Source: Hsuehochloa calcarea
Lineage: Eukaryota > Streptophyta > Magnoliopsida > Poales > Poaceae
Reading direction: 5' to 3'
NCBI GenBank assembly: GCA_036346395.1
Contig: CM070599.1
Location: forward strand, 24,171,232-24,235,231
DNA: 64,000 nt
Part shown: piece after piece, positions 35,111 through 46,690 of the stretch
Layout of the letters: every line of letters begins with the position of its first letter
Position numbering within the stretch: position 1 is the stretch's first letter
Position numbers and translations under genes: made by a program
Notes under the pieces: generated by a model
The model's input: the letters and a program-made list of their open reading frames with translations, nothing else
Told to the model about the DNA's origin: nothing
The model's database searches: none

Positions 35111-35883
35111 CGGAATGGCCGCGGTCAAGAATGAGGGGCCGTGAACTAGTCTTGAGGGCAATTTGGCAGCAGGGACCCTTACATTGCTCTGTATTATCGC
35201 AAGCCCCGCCCTGGGCTTCACTGGACCACGAACAGAGTCCGGACATATCCACTTGGTGGGCTTATATGGCCCGCTTGACAGCCCTTGTGCGGCCCAGAAA
35301 ACGAGGCCCAGGGAGTGGAAGAGGCCAGTTGAGCAAAGGAATCATATGGAAGCCGTACTGTTTTCTGTAAAATAAATTTCATGCGAAATTCCTTCCGAAC
35401 AGATCTTTTACTTAGTGAATTTCACGGCATGCGAATATGGAATACTTGCGATGTGCTTTAATCTACATGTCTCCAGGTTCTACATGGGATCAATTAACTA
35501 TTCGGAATCAAAGATGATGCACACGAAATGTTTTTGGTACAAGGCCTTCAGAAGAAGCAGTTGTCAAATCACGCAGACTAAAAAGAGCATTATGCTATGG
35601 CACTAGGCCAACTGAGGGAGCAATTTGTCGATAAAGTGGTTAGTTGTGCACATGCATGTGCAGTACTGCAGGGGGAGGCACGCTCCAAAAGAGCAAGAGC
35701 AACTGAGCAGCAAAAGCCCACCGAGGTGAAGAGGCTGCTGGCAGTGGTGGCCGCTGCAGGGACGAGGAGGAGCTGGAGGCCCTGAAATCTGAACGAAGGA
35801 GACAAGGCCGGGATCCCAAGGCACATGCCGAGCACACCACATGGACGTCCACCTCGCTCGCTAGCTTGGGCTTAGGACGGGAG
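35111..35883. other. Unassigned sequence left of the outer copia
   Basis: Several overlapping open frames exist (for example 35597-35785 plus, with an EQFVDKVVSCAHACAV stretch, and longer frames antisense to it). None carries a recognisable domain. It might be a fragment of a host gene or of an older element; I cannot decide. Confidence 0.3.
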
Positions 35884-36049
35884 TGTTAGTCTACTGTACA
35901 TACGTGTGTATGTGGTATCTCGGTTTAATCAGAAGATTAATATGAGTTGCTATATGTATCCATATATGTATTCGCATTAGCGTTATCATTGTATATATAT
36001 CCCTGTACATCAATAAATCAGTTAATTGCATTATTTCTACAAGCCTTCA
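35884..36049 (+). repeat. Element A 5' LTR (166 bp)
   Basis: It starts tgttagtctactg and ends caagccttca, directly before the primer-binding site. Its body matches the right LTR (gattaatatgagttgcta, aataaatcagtta). It is very short for a plant copia LTR. Confidence 0.8.
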
Positions 36050-36062
36050 TGGTATCAGATAA
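36050..36062 (+). promoter_or_regulatory. Element A primer-binding site (initiator Met-tRNA)
   Basis: tggtatcagataa begins right after the 5' LTR. The first nine bases match the TGGTATCAG complement of the initiator Met-tRNA 3' end used by copia elements. Confidence 0.85.
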
Positions 36063-36108
36063 GTTACGATCTTAATCTCCTCCTCCCACCTTCTCTTCTC
36101 CTCCCGTT

Positions 36109-37020
36109 ATGATGGGTACACTTGACGCTGCCGCCCTGACCGCCGCAGCCCAAGCAAGACACCGCGGCCAAGACCACATTGTTGGCACAAGCGGTCGGCG
36201 TTGCCAACGTCAAACTCATCGTCCCCATCACCCTCGACCTCCAAGTGGGCAACTATGACCAATGGTGTGGCCTATTCGAGGACGCCCTCCAGAAGTACGC
36301 ACTCGATGGCCACATCTGCGAGTCTTCTTCTTCGGCTCCCGACGGGCATGGACTCGACTCGATGTCCTCGTCCGCTCTTGGTTGTACGGTGCTATCTCAC
36401 CCGAGCTCCTCGCCATGGTAATGGATTCCTCGGCTTCCGCGTACACTCTTTGGACGCGCATCGAATGTCTCTACCACGATAATGCCGAGACGCATGCCAT
36501 CTACCTCAAGCAAGAATTCTACGGGCACATGCAGGGCTTCATGTCCGTGGCCAACTACTGCCGCGAACAGAAGGCTCTCGTCGACGAGCTCACCGCTGTG
36601 GGCACGCCAATCGTCGACAAGAATCTCATCCTCAACACCTTGCACCGGTTGAGCCCGTGCCTTGCCTACATGTGCACGTTGTTGTCCATGCAGCGCCCCG
36701 TGTCGTCCTTTCTCCAGATGCGTTATGCCCTTATGCTCGAAGAACTCATGATAGGGTCCGAGTCTTCCCTACCCTCAGCCTTCATTGTCAACAAATCCAA
36801 GAGCACCTCTGGCGACTCTTCATCTAACGCCACCGGCAGCGGACAGTCCCGCAGCACCAACTCCAACCGTAATAACGGCAGCAGCAACTACTCCACCTAC
36901 AACTTACGCCGCACCAACAACCACGGAGGTGGTAGCTCCTTCAACAGCGGCAGCGGCGGCGGGAACTCCAACAACAATAGGGGCAAGGGTTCCGTCCCCT
37001 GGCCGTCGCTCCAGAACCTG
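36109..37020 (+). pseudogene. Element A gag
   Basis: The frame opens with ATG at 36109, but shifts within the first 20 codons and again near 36300. Recognisable gag sequence is VKLIVPITLDLQVGNYDQW (about 36210) and, in the next frame, a long helical UBN2-like stretch (LWTRIECLYHDNAETHAIYL, about 36450-36510; QMRYALMLEELMIGSES, about 36717-36765). It ends in an N/S/G-rich tail to 37020. No CCHC knuckle is evident. Confidence 0.7.
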
Positions 37021-37249
37021 TGAGCCAGGTCCATCCAGATGTGGCCTGGACAAGCACCCCGACCCACCAACCAGGGCCTCCTTGGCCCACGTCCGCATGG
37101 CGCCTTCATAGCCATCGTCTCGCCACCTGCGCAAACTGGCGCTCTAGCATACGTGGTTGCACCGCCCTCCTTCGCTCCGCCTGTGTCTTGGGACCAGAAC
37201 CAACTGATGCATGCGTTCAACGCCATGACGCTGGCACCACCATCTTCCG

Positions 37250-38540
37250 AGTGGTACATGGACTCTGGGGCGTCCACTCACATGACCTCAGAACATGGTA
37301 ATCTTTTTCTTTCTCCTGTGTTCGTTCCGCTACATCTCCATGCGCTATTGTCGGCAATGGGTCTCATCTCCCAATCACCCATACCGGCACGACCTCTCTC
37401 AAATTTCCTCATCATTCTTTCTGGTTGAACAATGTTATTGTGACACCGTCTCTTATTAAAAATCATATTTTCGTTCGTCATTTCACTTTAGATAACCATT
37501 GTTCTGTTGAATTTGACCCTTATGGACTTTCTGTAAAGGATCTTCACATGAAGAACGTGATCATAAGGTGCAATAGTTATGGCAACCTCTACCCCCTTCA
37601 CTGGCCGCCTCCTACTCCTTGCACCTTCTCCATTACAACTCCATCCTCTATAGTGTGGCATCGTCGTCTTGGACATCTCGGCAACCAAGCTTTGTCGCAT
37701 CTTGCTAGCGTTTCCTATATTCATGCCATAAAATTTCCACATACACCTTGTGCCATGCGTGTCAATTAGGCCGACATGTGCGTCTACCCTTTTTTCCCTT
37801 CATCCACTTGCACTAATAAAGCTTTCGATTTAATACATTGTGATCTTTGGACCTCGCCCATTCCCAGTGTTTCCGGCTACAAATATTATCTCGTTATCCT
37901 CAACAATTTTACACACTACTTATGGACATTTCCCCTTCGTCTTAAAGTTGATATTTTTACCACTCTTCGCAATTTCTTTGCTTATGTCGGCACTCAATTC
38001 TCCTCGTTCGTCCGCACCATTCAGTGCGACAATGGCGGCGAATTTGACAACTCTTCCATGCGCCATTACCTCCTCTCCCATGGCATTGCCCTCCGCATGT
38101 CATGCCCACACACCTCCCAACAAAATGGTAAGGCGGAACGCATCATCCACTCTACCAACAACATTATCCGCTCTCTTCTATTTCAAGCAAGCATGCCACC
38201 TTCATATTGGGTCGAAGCTCTCCACACCACCACATATCTTCTCAACCTCCACCCCACTAAAACACTCAATTTCGGCATCTCCTACCAAGCTCTTTTCAGT
38301 TCACCTCCCGACTAATCTCATCTCCGTGTTTTCGGTTGTAGGTGTTACCCTAATCTCTCAGCCACCGCCAGGCACAAACTTGCGCGCGCTACACGCCTTG
38401 TGTCTTTCTCGGCTATCCTAAACACCATAAGGGGTACCGCTGTCTCGACCTCTCCACAAATTGCATCATCATCTTTTGTAACGTTATTTTTGACGAATCT
38501 TCCTTTCCTTTATCCGAGCAACCTAATCCGATGGTGCCCT
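37250..38540 (+). pseudogene. Element A protease and integrase
   Basis: The aspartic protease active site reads WYMDSGASTHMT at about 37252-37287. The GAG-pre-integrase motif WHRRLGHLGNQALSHL lies at about 37657-37705. The integrase core follows: HCDLW near 37840, QCDNGGEFDN near 38024, and NGKAERIIHSTNNIIRS near 38124, which together provide the D, D and E of the catalytic triad. A frameshift breaks the HHCC region near 37760, and others lie beyond 38315. The coding trace fades into a proline/serine-rich linker where element B is inserted at 38629. Confidence 0.75.
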
Positions 38541-39553
38541 CTAACTTTGACTTACTTTCAGTCGTCGCTCACACACCCACGCCTGCTCCCTTTCCTATCG
38601 CACGACCAGTGACTCCCCTCGCCCCAATTGTAAGATTGAGAAGGCCGACTAGAGGGGGGTGAATAGGCGGTTTTAAAATTCTCTTAGCTAAAATCGAGTT
38701 TATGTGTAGAAGAGTAAATCAAATCAGTTTTATACAAATAAGGCCTAAATCAACTAGTCTAACTAAGTGCACCAACAATATAAGACTATGTCAATGATGG
38801 CAAACCCACAAAGACATGTAAGCAATTTAATTTTAGGAATGTAAATTACACAAAACAAATCACTATAGAACAAACCACAATGACACAATGATGTTTTACC
38901 ATGGTGTTCGGAGACTTGCCGGTTACCCCTAATCCACGTTGAGGTAAGCCCAAACTAATTGAACTGACTCCATGAATTAAGCCAAACACCTCAATTCCAC
39001 TAGTGGTAGCTTTTTTCCACTCCGGGTAGGTGAGCTCCAATCTTCACAATATGTCGGGCCTCTTCACAATCTTCTTTGAAGATATCACCGGACACAACGC
39101 CTCAAACGCCGTCTAGGAGTCAACAAACTCCAAGAGTAATAAGTCAAACCTCTTGCTTGACTCTCACCACGTGCAACAAATGCACAAACTCAAGTGGATA
39201 CGAAATCCAACCCTAGATGCAACACATGCAACTAGATACCACTCTCCTTGCTCACAAGGTGCAACACATGCACAATTAAGAGGAGAAGCTCACACTAGCT
39301 CAATAGAATGAAATGGAGTGCCAAGAGTTGTTTCACAACCGGCCAAGGGGGTATTTATGGTCCCCACCACAAAAACTAGCCGTTGAAATAAACTTCGTGA
39401 AAAAATCAGGATTTCTGGTAATACCATCGTTCAGGACCAGTACTACCCCAGTCGAGAATCAACGGTCGATTGTTGTGCATTTAATGCATTTGATATACCC
39501 GTTACAAAAAAAAGTTGTGGTACTACCACCAACAACAAATCGGTATTACCGCA

Positions 39554-41562
39554 TGAAGAATCTAGATCCGTCATTTTGAGTAAATGGAGTATTTTGATGA
39601 TTAATGATAAATCCATATGTGAGACTAACACTTCTATTGATATACCTATTGTGTAGTCTTATTTAGTTGAAAATGTGAAAATCAAAGAGATATGCATTTG
39701 ACATCAAATTCTTATATCTTGCTGCATTTCTCGAATCCAAAATATAGGTTGAACTACACCAAAACTCTAAGTTGAATATATGCATATGTTCTTTTTACAC
39801 ATTCATGTATGCACAAATTTAGGAGGAGTTCACTCTATGTTTTATGGTTTTATTAGTATTAATCTATATTTCCTTATCCACATATACTTAGGATCTTTAC
39901 TTTGAAACATATCCTTGAGTATATAAAACTTGTGTAGTTTATATATACTCATATGTTCTTTTATTCAATTATTTGTAATTGTGGTGGTTGCCATCAATTA
40001 TCAAAGAGGGAAAGATTGAAGTATCTTGACCCACAATTATGAGTTAATGGTATATTGCGGTAATTAATGGCAATCACATTGTAGAACTACATTTTCCATG
40101 AGTTGGTGAAATAGATTGAGTTCCATAATGACGATGACTTGGAATGACGGCATAAGTTGATTGTCATCAAGTCAAGTGAAGGATGCATCATGTGTTGATG
40201 CATATTAAGATCTCGAAGAGAAGATGATCATGAGTAGATCTTCAAGTCAAGAGAAGACTCATCATGTGTTGATGGAGGACACGTGAAGAAGATCATCATG
40301 TGTTGATGATATTCAAGTTAAGATTCGGGATGAAGGGTGTTATCATGTGTTGATGGACATCAAGATAAGGTCCGAAGTGAAGAAGATCATCATGCGTTGA
40401 TGATATTCAAGTTAAGAACCCGGATTTGAAGTGAAGATGTGCGTCATCAAACTTTAAGAGGATGTGCAAGGCAAAGGTATGACTAGTTGGGACTAAGGAT
40501 GTGTTTCTAGTCTTTTACCGGTCTCGGTGTTTGGTTGGGAGACCGGATTGGTAATATAGGTTGTTGTACTATTAAGAGGGGTCTTGCATAGTAGTTTGAG
40601 TCTCATCATATATTGATAGCTCAATCTCTGTTGCTCTAGCTCACTATGGCATCATGCTAGTATTTGCGAATGTGTTTTGCAAATAGTCGAGGCTCATCCA
40701 TTTAATCCTTGTAGCATGTAACTATACTTTGCAAATATATTTTTGCAAATGGTTGAAGTCCATGTACCTACTCCTTGTTGCATGATCTAAGTTTACAAAT
40801 GTGTTTTGTAAATCGTTGGGGTTCATGCAATGCTTTGATTTGAGCTTCGAAAACTATTTTGAAAAATGGTATGATTGATGTTGATAAGCGGTACTACCGC
40901 AAGTCGGTAGTACCGATATTTATTTAACGGTATGTATTTTCCACAAAGCATATTTTTCGGTGTTGCATCTAGTTGCATGTGTTGCATCTAGAGTTGGATT
41001 TAGTATCCACTTGAGTTTGTGCATTCGTTGCGTGTGGTGAGAATCAAGCAAGGTGCTTGACTACTCTTGGGTTTGCCGACTCCTAGACAGCGTTGGAGGC
41101 GTCGTGTCCAGTGTTTTCTTCAAAGAAGATTGTGAAGAGGCCCAGCGTGTTGTGAAGGTTGGAGCTCACCTACCCGGAGCGGGAAAGAGCTACCGCTAGT
41201 GGAATTAAGATATTTGGCTTAATTCGTGGAGCCAGTCCAATTAGTTTGGGTTTACCTCAACGTGGATTAGGGGACACCGGCAAGTCTCCGAACACCACGG
41301 TAAAAAGGTCTTGTGTCTTTGTGGTTTACTCTCTAGTGATTTACCTTGTGCAATTTATATGCCTAGAATTAAATTACTTTCATATCTTTGTATATTTGCT
41401 ATCATTGATATAGTCTTATATTGTTGATGCACTTAATGAAACTAGTTGTTTTAGGCCTTAATTGTGCAAAACCGATTTGACTTACTCCTCCGCATTAGAA
41501 ATCAGTTTTAGCCGAAAGATTTTTTAAACCGCCTACTCACCCCACTCTAGTCGGCCTTCTCG
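39554..41562 (+). repeat. Inverted LTR of the element B family inside the left LTR
   Basis: It begins tgaagaatctagatc, the exact terminus of the family read in the opposite direction, and ends tcggccttctcg, about 8 bases short of the other terminus. It carries the CATCA-n5-TGATG array (about 40140-40430). The TATA/R part of the LTR is missing near 40960. No matching target duplication is present. Confidence 0.75.
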
Positions 41563-41599
41563 CACATCTTTACTTCAAGTCCGGACCTTGACTTGATAT

Positions 41600-41990
41600 G
41601 CATCGACCCATGATGCACCCTTCACTTGACTTCCATCAATACATGATGGTTTTCTTTGCACCAAGTTCTTGACTTGGATATGCATCAACTCATGATGCAT
41701 TCTTCATGAGCCTTCCATCAACACATGATGGATTACTTCACTTCGGGATCTTGTCTTGATGCTTATTAACACATGATGACATCCTTCATCCCGAATCTTG
41801 ACTTGAACATCATCAACACATGATGATCTTCTTCACTTGCCCTTTATCAACACATGATAGGTCTTCTCTTGACTTGATGATCAACTCATGATCATCTCAT
41901 CTTGATCTTGATATACATCAACACATGATGCATCATCTTCTTGAACTTTGACTTGATGCTGTTCAACTTATGATGTCATCCCATGTCATC
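41600..41990. repeat. CATCAACACATGATG dyad array in element B left LTR
   Basis: About nine copies of CATCA-n5-TGATG or one-base variants, spaced 35-55 bases. The equivalent array in the right LTR lies at about 52150-52570. Confidence 0.8.
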
Positions 41991-42570
41991 ATCATCATTA
42001 AACTCTACATATTTTACCAACTCATGAAAAATATTAGTTCCACAATGTGATTGCCATTAATTACCGCAACATACCATTAACTCAAAATGGTGGGTCAAGA
42101 TACTTCAATCTTTCTCTCTTTGGTAATTGATGACAACCATCACAATTACAAATAATTGAATATTAAGCAACATGAGTATATATGAACTACACAAGTTTTA
42201 TATACTCAATGGATATGTTTCAAAGTAAAGATCCTAAATATATGTAGATAAAGAAATATGGATCAATACTAATGAAACCACAAAACATACAGTGAAATCC
42301 TCCTAAATATGTGCATACACGAATGTGTAATAAGAACATATGCACATATTCAAGTTAGACTTTTGGTGGAGTTCAACCTATATTTTGGATCGGAGGAAAG
42401 CAACAAGTATAATAATATGATATCAAATGCATATCTCTATGATTTTCACCTTTTTATCCAAATAAGATTACACGATAGGTATATCAATAGAAGTGTTAGT
42501 CTCACAAATGGATTTATCATTAATCACCAAAATACTCCATTAACTCATAATGACAGGTCTAGATTCTTCA

Positions 42571-42581
42571 ATCTCCCCCGT
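42571..42581 (-). promoter_or_regulatory. Element B polypurine tract at the 3' LTR
   Basis: atctcccccgt on the plus strand is a purine run (acgggggagat) on the element strand, immediately before the LTR terminus tgaag. Further C-rich tracts at about 42822 and 42911, each followed by a ttttg word, look like extra purine tracts. Confidence 0.8.
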
Positions 42582-43244
42582 TTTGGTGATTGATGACAAA
42601 TCCTTTATCAATAACAACATTTGGATATAAATAAATATAATTCACACAATTTAAGCTATTGAACTAAATCCATGCATGTTATTAAATAATTTAAGACTTA
42701 TGCAGATAATGTATTCTTAAGCATATGAATGAGACATGCATGAAAAGGTAAAATCACAAGAGAATATTTTACTTATCCAAATGTGGAAATATTGATCATA
42801 TAAATATTGTCCCCTTTTGTCATTAAACACCAAAAATACAAAAAAAAAGCTAATATAGAGTTTTGGCAAAACATGAGCTTGACAATTGAATTTATTTTAT
42901 TTTGATTATTGAAATATTCTCCCCCTTTTGAAGTAAGGTTTTGTTTTCAAGATATTTGAGGAAATTTTAACAATACTATAACCATACACAAGATAGAGAT
43001 TGCAATTAACAAAGAATAACTTAACCATATTACCAAGTTCAACAATATTACAATGATACCAAGTTCAACAATATTACAATGATATCATAAAAACATAACA
43101 ATTTCATTGCATCACAATATATAGTACCTAATAATTTTATAGTCTTCCTCCTTCTTTGCTTCTCCCTATCCTTCCTTTCTTTTCCTTTTCTTCTCTTTTC
43201 CTTTCCTTTTTTCTTCCCCTTTGGCATCAAAATACCAAAAAGTG
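42582..43244 (-). other. Element B 3' non-coding region
   Basis: AT-rich sequence between ORF2 and the LTR, with two extra C-rich (element-strand purine) tracts. A pyrimidine-rich run at about 43142-43220 is also purine on the element strand. Confidence 0.6.
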
Positions 43245-44570
43245 TTAATCATGCGGTCCCTGAGGAGAAGGAACATGGCGGCGATGGCGGCCAAAACAGA
43301 CTGGAGTGGGAGGACGAGCTAAGGTGCGCTCAATAGAAGTGACTCTCTCAGCGAGGGAGACCACTTGACCATCAATGGAGTCCATCCTAGCGGAAAGAAA
43401 TGCAAACCCCTCGGCCTGATTGTCACGAATTTGGAGGATAGCCGAGTAGATATGAGAAAGGGAGACTTGGTCTTCTTCTGGTGCAACTTCTTCTCATTGA
43501 GCACGGGGACGAGGAGCTGCAGGAATGGGAGGACCCTCGCATGGCTTGTATGGCTTGTGGACGGATCCCAAGCCTCCACGATATCCGGTCTTTAGAATAA
43601 TCAAAGCCATGATACAAGGAGCATAATTTATTATTTTAATCTGATCATTCTTGGAAGCAGCAATCTCCCGAAGGATAACATTCACCACATCAAATTTCCT
43701 GTCATGCATGACGTTGTCTGTCAAGTTCCAGGCATGACCTCTAATGGCATCGAAATTCCTGCTCTTAGGAAGAATGGTATGGTAATGATCATGTTGACCA
43801 AGCTGGGAATTGGCTGGAGACCGGCTAGCTTGCCTAGAGTATATATGACATTTTCATCATAGAACTCCGTCTAGGCTGGAACCAAAAGGGCAGGTCTGTC
43901 ATAAACTTTCTCATAGCTGCTTGACTCTGTCCTCAAAGCTAGCTCAAACTCATGCCTTTAGCAATCCAAGTAAGAGATCCATGTCATCCATGCCATTTGA
44001 TTGAAATCAGGAGATATATATAATGTGGTATAGAATTGCCTAATGATCTCCTCATCGTAGTCGCATCTTAGCGCTACCAGGTCATGGATACCGGCTCTTT
44101 GAAATAGCCAATATGCTCCATCATACTTATCCAGGGAATTTAGATGTGCCCAATCCACATACTTATAATCAGCAAACTGCTTGTGGGGGCCATACATCTG
44201 TTCAAATATCAATTCCTGAACTCTAGTATGAAACTTACGATTGGTAGATGTCTTTGGGGGCACAAACTGATTTCTATGACGTAGTATAGCGTATTCTACC
44301 CCTGTGATCATCCTTAAATTGATTGGTTGCTCCTCGGTTCTTCCATTTCATCATCAGATGCACTTTCATCCTAGGATGAGCTTTCCTCATTTTCTGAGTC
44401 AAAATCAAGAGCAAGACTGCAAGAGCTTTGCCTCTATCTTCTCTTCCTTTCTAAATTCGTTCTGCACGCGGCTGAGGAGGAGAGGAGGTTTGACCGGAGA
44501 ACAAGGATCTTAATCTCGGAGCTCTCGGATCACCATAGAACTTGCGAGTGGTGTTCTTGGTCCTAGGCAT
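43245..44570 (-). pseudogene. Element B ORF2: plant transposon-protein-like, frameshifted
   Basis: Starting at ATG 44570 (minus), the first codons read MPRTKNTTRKFYGDPRAPRL, a basic N-terminus. After frameshifts the body gives FEQMYGPHKQFADYKYVDW, HDLVALRCDYDEEIIRQFYT and MAWMTW (about 44200-43980), then FDAIRGHAWNLTDN and EIAASKNDQIKIINYAPCIM (about 43750-43610). The C-terminal part is coiled-coil-like (IRDNQAEGFAFLSARMDSID), ending at a TAA at 43247-43245. The pattern resembles proteins annotated in grass genomes as putative plant transposon proteins; their function is unknown. No zinc knuckle, protease or polymerase motif and no membrane span is seen. It sits between gag and the LTR in gag orientation. 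Confidence 0.6.
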
Positions 44571-45290
44571 CTTTAAACAGAGGACATATTACAAGGTGAA
44601 ATTAGAGATCAACCAAAGTAGGTTTAAAATTGAATGGAATGAAATGACTGTTTTGTCAGAGAAATTAGTAGTATCGACGTGCAAATGGTAGTAGTACCGA
44701 AATATGAAAGTACCACAGTTCAATGGCCAGTACGACCGCACCGAGGTAGTTTCGCGCATGACAAGCAGTAGTACTGCTTTCTCTGAACACGTTCCAGGGC
44801 AAGCAAAGATTTGATTTTACTGGTGTCTCTAATGGATTGAATCCACAGAATAGATGCATATACATCATATGACACTAGTTTTTGTAATTTTCCCAAGAAA
44901 AACTCATTAAAGTATTCACATTCTTAAATAAACCTAATTGTGACCTAGGGTTTTGAAGCAAGGCAAAAGAGAGCATTAAAGATATTTTTACCTTGAGATT
45001 CAAGGGAGAGGAATCCTTAGGCCGCAAGAGATCAACAAGAATCAAATAAAGCTCTAGAGGATTTGAAGATCTTCGGAGAGGTTTTGAGGTGGCCTTCGAG
45101 AGAGAGAGAGCTGAAGAGGGGCATGGAATGACCGTTCGGGAGGAGATGAAGAGTTAAAACACATGCGAAGGTAGTTAATGTAATTCACCAATCAAAGCGG
45201 TAGTACCACATTTTTAGTGCCAGTAGTACTGCGGGCCGGTAGTACCGCATTTTCAATGCCGATAGTGCGGTCATCCATTGGTCTTCGACC
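44571..45290 (-). promoter_or_regulatory. Leader and possible internal promoter of ORF2
   Basis: On the element strand, about 45130-45040 is a CT-rich leader-like stretch (ctctctctctcgaagg). The sequence tctcaag|gtaaaaat near 44995 is a plausible splice donor ahead of the ORF2 ATG. Upstream, about 45190-45260, are two or three dyads of the LTR type (cggtagtaccgc, agtagtactgc). More lie in the putative intron (about 44660-44770) and at 45560-45640. The arrangement of dyads, leader, intron and ORF looks like a separate transcription unit. This is inference. Confidence 0.35.
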
Positions 45291-45530
45291 ATGTTGGTTA
45301 TCGACCACGTTTTTTACCACGATGGTTTCGACCACTTTTTTACTACGTTTTCGGCCACGTTTTCGAGTACGTTTTCGACCACATTTTCGAGTATGTTTTC
45401 GACCATATTTTTTAATATGTTTTCGACTACATTTTCGACCATGTTTTTCAGTACATTTTTCGACCACATTTTCGACTACGTTTTTCGACCATGTTTTTTA
45501 GTACGTTTTCGACCATGTTTTTTACTTGGT
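45290..45530. repeat. 12-bp minisatellite (ACGTTTTCGACC)
   Basis: About 18-20 degenerate units of acgttttcgacc/acgttttcgagt lie in tandem. As 12 is a multiple of three, both strands stay open; one strand reads arginine/lysine-rich 4-residue repeats and the other phenylalanine-rich ones. No independent evidence of translation. Confidence 0.85.
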
Positions 45531-46690
45531 CTCTGGTGATTGCTTTACCAACTGACGTAGAAGAACGGTTGTACCGCCATTGAAGTGCGGTATTACCGGG
45601 CAGCGGTAGTACCAGCGTTAATAATGCGGTATTACCGTTTTGCCTGAAAATTCAGAAGCTGAGCTTGAATGCAAATGATCCTTAACAATAATCACTCAAC
45701 AAATAATTTTTAGGATAATTATACATGACATAGATAATATAAACTCAAATGAATATAGTTTTAATTCAAATAGAGATTTTAAAAAGATTTTAAAATTATT
45801 TTCATAAATACATCAAGAGAGTCAAATGAAAGCAATTTTCATGAAACTTACTCAAATATGCCAAATTGAACATATGATGAAATTTAAAGCATTAAATTGT
45901 ATGTATGAGTCATCAATACCATTATGGACCTATTCATGTGAATAAATTTGTCTCAAATGGCAAAACTCACTCAAGTGCTAGAAAGTGACCATTTAGGTCA
46001 AATTTAGTATTTTAGGCGAGTTTCAAAATCAAATAACTTTTGCTAGGTTGGCCCTGGAAATCTTGTGAATACAAAAAAAAGGTTTAGAATAGCCAACTTT
46101 AGGATATTCCTTTTGTGGCGGTTTTCAAATTCCTTTTAGAATAGATTTTACACAAATATCTAGTTTATGTCAAAAGTAAGATATTATAATTTTGGATTTT
46201 GGCTAGAAACTCTTTTTCACTTAAAATATGTTTTTCTTGAGCCAAAACCTTTGGTAAACCTTTGAAAAGCATTTGTATACATTTTACAACTAGTTTTTTA
46301 AGAGATTAATAATATTTATGAAATTTTTTATTTTTGGCTAAAAGGCTCAATTTTGAAAAACGTTACTAGCACTTAATTTATTTGGGCACACTTAGGGATG
46401 TGATACACATGTAGATGACTTAGCACTCCCCCTTAATGTGCCACTTCCATCTTGCTCAAGATTTCAATAATGAAGTTGTTGGATAAGAGCAAGAACACGA
46501 TTTCTAAAAGATTTTCATGGAATGCAACCTACACAAGGTAAAAGGGTTAGATACTTTAATATAAATACTTGTTACCGAGATGGCATTGATTCTAGGTATG
46601 AAATGATCATTCTTAACCTTGGCCCCAATTTTGCACATGGTGGAATCCACATCTTCATGTGAGCTAAACCTTCAATGCCTCTTAAAGTAC
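45531..46690 (-). other. Element B internal non-coding region where pol would be expected
   Basis: Between the gag end and ORF2 I find no protease (DSG), integrase or reverse transcriptase motif on the minus strand. The sequence is AT-rich, with dyads of the LTR type at 45560-45640. Confidence 0.55.

Larger units (their letters stand above)
38629..42570 (-). repeat. Element B 3' (left) LTR, chimeric with an inverted LTR
   Basis: 38629-39553 and about 41563-42570 match successive but non-adjacent parts of the right LTR. Between them is an opposite-orientation LTR (39554-41562). Relative to the right LTR, about 0.9 kb is missing at the junction. The TATA-like box on the minus strand near 39355 is mutated. 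Confidence 0.7.

Noticed and set aside
36897..37277. Minus-strand frames within element A
   Set aside because: Antisense shadows of the gag N/S/G-rich tail; the plus strand has the copia order of domains.
43319..43595. Plus-strand and alternative-frame ORFs over the 3' part of element B ORF2
   Set aside because: They overlap the minus-strand frame that continues the ORF2 domain pattern to its stop at 43245.
45192..45501. Arg/Lys-rich and Phe-rich open frames on opposite strands
   Set aside because: Both are generated by the 12-bp minisatellite; no sign of independent coding selection.
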